Below are positions 5,895 through 11,194 of a stretch of 11,194 nucleotides of DNA, in pieces. The notes under the pieces were generated by a model. That model saw only the letters and a program-made list of their open reading frames with translations, did not search any database and had not been told where the DNA came from. How positions within the stretch are numbered: the stretch's first letter is position 1; every line of letters begins with the position of its first letter. A program made the translations under genes and the position numbers. This DNA is from Vulcanimicrobiota bacterium (GTDB lineage: Bacteria; Vulcanimicrobiota; Vulcanimicrobiia; Vulcanimicrobiales; Vulcanimicrobiaceae): NCBI GenBank assembly GCA_030043675.1, contig JASHXG010000003.1, forward strand, positions 1 to 11,194, read 5' to 3'.

Positions 5895-7285
5895 CGCGAT
5901 CCCGGACCAACTATCCAGTGATTGCAGCCCTATTCGCCGGTGCAATCGCGTTTTCCAGCATGATGGCGAACGCCCCGGCTGCACCGAGCGTACACCCGAC
6001 CGGCGTGACGCTGTACGACCCGCAGAAGGCTTACAACAGCTACATACTTTTCACCGGTGGTGACAGAATTACGCGGCTCATCGACATGAACGGCAGCGTC
6101 GTTCACGAGTGGAAGTACGTGGGATTCCCTGCCGTCTTTCTCGATCCCCAACTCGTCGGCGGCAGTCGCGGCCACGTGCTGTTGACGCTCAAGAGCGTCG
6201 ACGGCGCGGGCACCGGCCTCATTCCAGGACAAGCCTCGTATGAAATCAGTCAGACCGTCGGCGAGCTTGACTGGAGCGGAAACGTCGTCTGGAAGTGGGG
6301 CGATGCCCAAGCGCCCGGGGGAGCCGCGCAACAGCACCACGATTGGCGGCGTTTGCCTAACGGCGACACGCTGATCCTTGCGAACTGGTTACATGCGGTA
6401 CCGGGGTTCGCTCAACCGAAAGTCCTCGATGACGTGATTTATGAGGTCGCGCCGAACGGCAAGATCGTGTGGAAGTGGATCGCCGCCGATCATCTCGGTG
6501 AATTCGGGTACACGCCGGCTGAATTGGACCTCGTGAAGAGCACGAAGAATCCCGACTACCTTCACGCGAATGACGTTGCCGTCGTCGGGCCCAATCGCTG
6601 GTACGCAGCCGGCGATAAGCGATTTGCCCCCGACAATGTTCTGATCAATTTTCGCAACGCGAATGTCGCGCTGCTCATCGACAAGAGGACGGGCAACGTG
6701 GTGTGGCGCCTTGGGCCGGACTATTCGCCGCTTCCGCCGGTAACGGAGCGACATGTTCCGCGGCCGCTCGATCAAATCTCCGGCGAACACGATGTGCATT
6801 TCGTTCCCGATGGCTTGCCGGGTGCCGGCGATGTTCTTGTCTTCGACAATCAGGGTGAGGGCGGCTATCCGCCGGTTCGCCTGAGCGTTACCGAAGGCTC
6901 GCGCGTCGTGGAGATCAATCCCGTCACCAAACAAATCGTCTGGGAATATGACGGCGAAAGCTCTGGCGCCCCGGGTTGGTCATTTCTCTCGACGTTCATC
7001 AGCAGTGCCCGGCGATTGCCAAACGGCAACACGCTGATCGACGAAGGCTACGATGGGCGTTTCTTCCAGGTAACACCGAAGGGTGAAATCGTTTGGGAAT
7101 ACGTCAGTCCGTATGTGGGTTGGCTCTACGGCAACGTCCCCGGTGCGAGCCACACGATTCCCAGCAACTGGGTCTATCGCGCGCAGCCCGTTCCTTATGA
7201 CTGGGTCCCCGCCGGTACGCCGCACTCGGAAAAGTCCGTCGCCGCTCCTGCACTTCCCGGCTTCCACGTACCCGGATCGCGATAG
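5891..7285 (+). CDS. Exported arylsulfotransferase-family beta-propeller (ASST-like)
   Basis: Members of this family transfer sulfuryl groups between phenolic sulfate esters and phenols without PAPS, in the periplasm. Numbered from GTG 5891 (464 aa), a signal peptide (basic TRSRTN, hydrophobic core, likely cleavage after ANA near 28) is followed by six spaced copies of a G-x-[IV]-V-[WH]-x motif: GSVVHEW (68), GNVVWKW (130), GKIVWKW (190), GNVVWRL (268), KQIVWEY (347) and GEIVWEY (398). This matches a six-bladed propeller. Histidine motifs typical of the family are QHHDWRRLPNGDT (about 148), YLHANDV (about 223) and GEHDVHFVPDG (about 298), plus SSARRLPNGNTL (about 372). Which His is catalytic cannot be fixed without alignment. 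The mature protein has no Cys, so it lacks the disulfide of uropathogenic E. coli ASST. The GTGA overlap with cysA couples it to sulfate uptake. Family confidence is high; substrate is unknown. Confidence 0.87.
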   Translation: MTRSRTNYPVIAALFAGAIAFSSMMANAPAAPSVHPTGVTLYDPQKAYNSYILFTGGDRITRLIDMNGSVVHEWKYVGFPAVFLDPQLVGGSRGHVLLTLKSVDGAGTGLIPGQASYEISQTVGELDWSGNVVWKWGDAQAPGGAAQQHHDWRRLPNGDTLILANWLHAVPGFAQPKVLDDVIYEVAPNGKIVWKWIAADHLGEFGYTPAELDLVKSTKNPDYLHANDVAVVGPNRWYAAGDKRFAPDNVLINFRNANVALLIDKRTGNVVWRLGPDYSPLPPVTERHVPRPLDQISGEHDVHFVPDGLPGAGDVLVFDNQGEGGYPPVRLSVTEGSRVVEINPVTKQIVWEYDGESSGAPGWSFLSTFISSARRLPNGNTLIDEGYDGRFFQVTPKGEIVWEYVSPYVGWLYGNVPGASHTIPSNWVYRAQPVPYDWVPAGTPHSEKSVAAPALPGFHVPGSR

Positions 7286-7320
7286 TACTCCAGACGCACG
7301 GGGACTTGACCGCATCCCGT

Positions 7321-7326
7321 TAAAAT
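7321..7326 (+). promoter_or_regulatory. Candidate -10 element for tdh with very short leader
   Basis: TAAAAT (TAnnnT form) ends 11 nt before the tdh ATG at 7338, and no Shine-Dalgarno precedes either candidate start. If used, the 5' leader would be about 4-5 nt. A TTGACC at 7306-7311 is only 9 bp upstream, too close for a normal -35, so the promoter call is weak. Confidence 0.25.
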
Positions 7327-7337
7327 AACGCGCCGTC

Positions 7338-8395
7338 ATGGCTGCTGCGATGAAAGCGCTCGTCAAGCCGGCTGGCGAGCCCGGCTTCGTCTTGGCCGAC
7401 GTTCCGATCCCCGCGATCGGGCCGACCGACGTGCTGATTCGCGTTGAAAAGGCCGGAATTTGCGGTACCGACCAGCACATCTACGCCTGGGATAACTGGG
7501 CGCAGGCGCGGGTGAAGCCGCCGCTCATCGTCGGTCACGAGTTCATGGGCCGGGTTGCGGCGGTCGGCGATGCGGTCCGCTCGGTCAAGGTAGGGGAACG
7601 CGTCTCTGCCGAGGGGCACATCGCCGACCTGACGTGCCTGCTCTGCCGCACCGGTCAGGCGCATCTCTGCGAGCGCGTGGAGATCATCGGCGTCGATCGC
7701 GACGGCGCATTCGCCGAATACATCGCGGTACCGGAGTACAACGTTTGGCGCCTCGATCCGGCGATTCCCGACGAGTACGCCGCGATCTTCGATCCGCTCG
7801 GCAACGCGGTGCACACGGTCATGGCCGCCGGCGTGAGCATCAAGAGCGTCGTTATCACCGGTGTGGGCTCGATCGGCTTGATGGCAATTCCGGTGGCACG
7901 CGCCGCCGGCGCCGCCTCCGTTTATGCGATCGACGTCAACCCGGCCAAGCTCGCCCTTGCGACGCACCTTGGCGCCGACGCGACCTTTCTCGCGACGCAG
8001 AGCGGCCTCGTTGATGAGATCAAGGCGCGAACCAACGGCGATGGCGTCGACGTTCTCCTCGAGATGTCCGGAAGCGCGGCGGCGATCGATCTCGGCCTGC
8101 AGATGGTGCGCAACGGCGGCACGGCTGCGCTGCTCGGGATTCCCGGTGACAGCATCAACCTCAATCTGGCGGAGCGCATCATCTTTAAAGGGCTCACCGT
8201 CCTGGGAATCAACGGACGCCGAATGTTCGAAACGTGGTATCAGACGCAGGCGCTGGTGAAAAGTGGGCGCATCGACCTGAGCTCGATCATCACTCACGTG
8301 CTTCCCTACACGCAGTTCGACCGCGCGTTCGAGCTGATGCGCAAGGGCGAAGCGGCGAAGATCGTTCTCGACTTCAAAGGAGAAAGCGGAAGCTC

Positions 8396-8399
<4 letters not shown>
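7338..8399 (+). CDS. tdh: L-threonine 3-dehydrogenase, zinc-dependent MDR type
   Basis: Oxidises L-threonine to 2-amino-3-ketobutyrate with NAD+ in the cytoplasm. Numbered from ATG 7338 (353 aa), catalytic zinc residues are C42 in AGICGTDQHIY and H67-E68 in VGHEFMG. The Rossmann motif GVGSIG lies at 175-180, with D199 (YAIDVN) suiting NAD. FDPLGNAVHT, EMSGSAAAI and MFETWYQTQALVKSG match E. coli Tdh closely. The structural zinc lobe reads GHIADLTCLLCRTGQAHLC: three Cys (100, 103, 111) remain, but the first ligand position is Asp97. ATG 7350 aligns with the E. coli MKAL start and is an equally plausible start; neither has a clear ribosome binding site. The stop overlaps the kbl start as ATGA, and kbl takes the unstable product. 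Confidence 0.95.
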
Positions 8400-9582
<1,183 letters not shown>

Positions 9583-9586
<4 letters not shown>

Positions 9587-10536
9587 AACCCGTTGCGATC
9601 GTCGGCGCCACCGGTGTGCTGGGCGAGACGCTCGGCGCCGCGTTGCGCGCGTCCGGGCGCCCTTACCGCGCGATCGGTCGGTCGAGCGAATCGCTCGAGG
9701 CTGCGTTTGGCGGCGACGCGCTTGCCGAGCAGCGGACGTGGAATTCCAGTGATCCTGCGTCGGTCAAGGCGGCGTTCGAGGGGATCGAGACCGCGGTGTA
9801 CACGGTCGGCGTCGACTACACGAAGTTCGCCGAGCATCCGATCGTGATGCAGGCGGCGATCGAAGGCGCAATCGCCGCGGGCGTCGAGCGGATGCTCCTC
9901 ATCGGCACCGTCTATCCGTTCGGACGTCCGCGCACGACGCCGGTTACCGAAGATCATCCGCGCGAGCCGCACACCTTCAAGGGCGAGATGCGCAAGCGTC
10001 AAGAGGATCTCCTGATGGCGGCCGATGCGGGGGGCAAACTGCGCGGCTCCATCCTGCGTCTGCCCGATTTCTACGGTCCGCGTGTGACGAAGAGCTACAT
10101 CTCTGATGTCTTCCGCGCGGCCGCGCAAGGCGGGACCGCCCAGCTGGTCGGTCCGGTCGATCGCCCGCACGAGTACGTCTTCATTCCGGACGTGCCGCCC
10201 GTCATCATGAAGATGCTGGACGATCCGCGTTTCTATGGGCGAGCCTGGGACCTAAGCGGACCCGGAACGATCACGCCACGCGAGTTCGCCGACCGCGTCT
10301 TCGCGGCTGCCGGGCGTAAGCCGCGTCTCTTTATCGCCGGTCCGACGCTGGTGCGGATCGTCGGAATCTTCAACCCGATGATGCGCGAGGTCGCGGAGAT
10401 GCAGTACCTCTTCGAGACGCCGGTTATCCTCGATGACTCGGCACTGCGCGACGCGCTCGGTGGCTTGACGAAAACGCCCTACGACGAAGGCATCGAATTG
10501 ACGCTGGCCTCTATGAAGCGAGCCGCGCCGGCGTAG
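9583..10536 (+). CDS. NAD(P)-binding SDR-fold protein (epimerase/dehydratase-like), lacking YxxxK
   Basis: Extended-SDR-like protein of 317 aa. The N-terminus VAIVGATGVLGETLG (4-18) is a nucleotide-binding GxxGxxG motif and R33 follows beta-2. AVYTVGVDYTKF and VERMLLIGTVYPFGRP (102-117) match beta-4 and beta-5 with the Thr of the active-site strand. LRLPDFYGPRV (158-168) and YVFIPDVPPVI are common in NAD-dependent epimerases. The usual YxxxK is not visible where expected: that stretch reads HTFKGEMRKRQEDLL (130-144). It may bind a cofactor without classical SDR catalysis, or use other residues. ATGA overlap with kbl makes it the third gene of the threonine operon, but it does not resemble the SDR-type threonine dehydrogenases I know, and its substrate is unknown. 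Its stop lies 7 bp from the stop of the convergent acetyltransferase. Confidence 0.85.
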
Positions 10537-10543
10537 CCCGAGG

Positions 10544-11077
10544 TTAGTCTCGAACCTTAGCATAGAGGGCCATATCCAGGATCCTGCCATCCTTGATGCA
10601 AGCCCTGCGCATGAGTCCCTCTCGCTCGAAGCCGGCCTTTTCGAGAACCCTGCACGAGGCGGGGTTCGGCGCGATCGGCGTGGCGAAGACGCGTAGGAGC
10701 GCGAGTTCCTCGAAGGCGTAGCGGCAGACGCGGCTCAGCGCGCTCGTCGCGATTCCGCGACCCCAATACGCGGCGCCGATCCAATAGCCGACCTCTGCGG
10801 AGCAGCGTTCGACGTCGTTTCCAAGCACCAGTCCGATAGCGCCCACGGCTTCGCCGTTCACGTCGATGACGAAGCTGACCCTAGGGGACTGCACTTGAAT
10901 ACGCGCAATCCAATCTCGTGCATCCTCGAGCGAGTAGGGATGCGGCATCAGGTCGCGGAGGTTTATCCAGATGGCGCGGTCGTTCGCGTGTTGCGCTATC
11001 GCTGGAGCGTCAGTCAATCGGGGCGGTCGCAGAATAATGCGGTCGCCGCAATCGAGCGTCACGTTGGATGCGGTCAT
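10544..11077 (-). CDS. GNAT-family N-acetyltransferase (RimJ/RimL-like)
   Basis: Acetyl-CoA-dependent acetyltransferase of 177 aa. IILRPPRLTDAPAIAQHAND (15-34) is the RimJ/RimL-type N-terminal segment. EVGYWIGAAYWGRGIATSAL (95-114) is motif A with the acetyl-CoA pyrophosphate loop (WGRGIATSA). NPASCRVLEKAGFEREG (138-154) is motif B. These proteins acetylate protein N-termini, amino groups of small molecules, or toxins; the substrate cannot be told here. ATG at 11077 is preferred, with AAGG 11 nt upstream. The frame stays open to 11188, but that part is the antisense-free translation of the tRNA gene itself. It lies 20 bp downstream of tRNA-fMet on the same strand and may be transcribed by read-through. 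Confidence 0.9.
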   Translation of the reverse strand: MTASNVTLDCGDRIILRPPRLTDAPAIAQHANDRAIWINLRDLMPHPYSLEDARDWIARIQVQSPRVSFVIDVNGEAVGAIGLVLGNDVERCSAEVGYWIGAAYWGRGIATSALSRVCRYAFEELALLRVFATPIAPNPASCRVLEKAGFEREGLMRRACIKDGRILDMALYAKVRD

Positions 11078-11097
11078 GTCCAAACGGACCTTGAAGT

Positions 11098-11174
<77 letters not shown>

Positions 11175-11186
11175 GCACGAACAACC

Positions 11187-11192
11187 ACAGTA
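11187..11192 (-). promoter_or_regulatory. Candidate -10 of the tRNA-fMet promoter
   Basis: On the - strand TACTGT lies 12 nt before the mature tRNA 5' end, a fitting place for a -10 element with a leader of about 5-6 nt. The -35 region would be beyond the window, so it cannot be checked. Confidence 0.3.
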
Positions 11193-11194
11193 CG

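Noticed and set aside
7298..7320. Possible terminator after the propeller gene (ACGGG/CCCGT)
   Set aside because: A 5-bp stem with a 13-nt loop followed by TAAAATAA instead of a T-run; not convincing.
7320..8297. 325-codon - strand open frame opposite tdh
   Set aside because: Asp/Arg/His-rich translation with no family motif; shadow of tdh, whose + strand product aligns end to end with known Tdh.
10541..10557. Hairpin AGGTT/AACCT between the convergent SDR and GNAT genes
   Set aside because: Only 5 bp with a 7-nt loop, no T-run on either side, and it overlaps the GNAT stop codon; too weak to call a terminator.

Overview
The window is gene-dense, high-GC bacterial DNA. It starts inside an outer-membrane protein gene and ends just past an initiator tRNA. 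The first gene joins a copper-amine-oxidase-type 'stalk' domain to a beta-barrel ending in a C-terminal phenylalanine, so the organism has an outer membrane. Stalk domains on secreted proteins, very tight gene packing and high GC suggest an uncultured diderm lineage such as Candidatus Eremiobacterota (WPS-2). That assignment is inference; nothing in the window fixes the taxon.

Layout: (1) 1-1937, 5'-truncated stalk-domain/porin fusion, followed by a strong intrinsic terminator at 1999-2042. (2) 2131-7285, a five-gene + strand sulfate operon: sulfate-binding protein (sbp), two permeases (cysT, cysW), ATPase (cysA) and an exported arylsulfotransferase-family beta-propeller. Every junction overlaps. 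cysA appears to start at a CTG codon behind a perfect Shine-Dalgarno, overlapping the cysW stop as CTGA. (3) 7338-10536, a second + strand operon: zinc-dependent threonine 3-dehydrogenase (tdh), 2-amino-3-ketobutyrate CoA ligase (kbl) and an SDR-fold protein of unknown role, both junctions ATGA. tdh and kbl together turn threonine into glycine and acetyl-CoA. (4) On the - strand, initiator tRNA-fMet (11098-11174) with a GNAT acetyltransferase (10544-11077) directly downstream, convergent with operon 3.

The most notable point is the sulfur operon. A periplasmic arylsulfotransferase homologue is translationally coupled to high-affinity sulfate import, and both exported proteins are almost free of sulfur amino acids: mature Sbp has no Cys or Met, and the mature propeller has no Cys and one Met. 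This looks like sulfur sparing and suggests the whole unit is used when sulfur is scarce. Other points are the porin fusion, a carboxylate in the structural zinc site of Tdh, an imperfect direct repeat before sbp, and an SDR protein without the YxxxK motif. I saw no mobile element, CRISPR array or defence system. No stretch over 200 bases lacks a gene.
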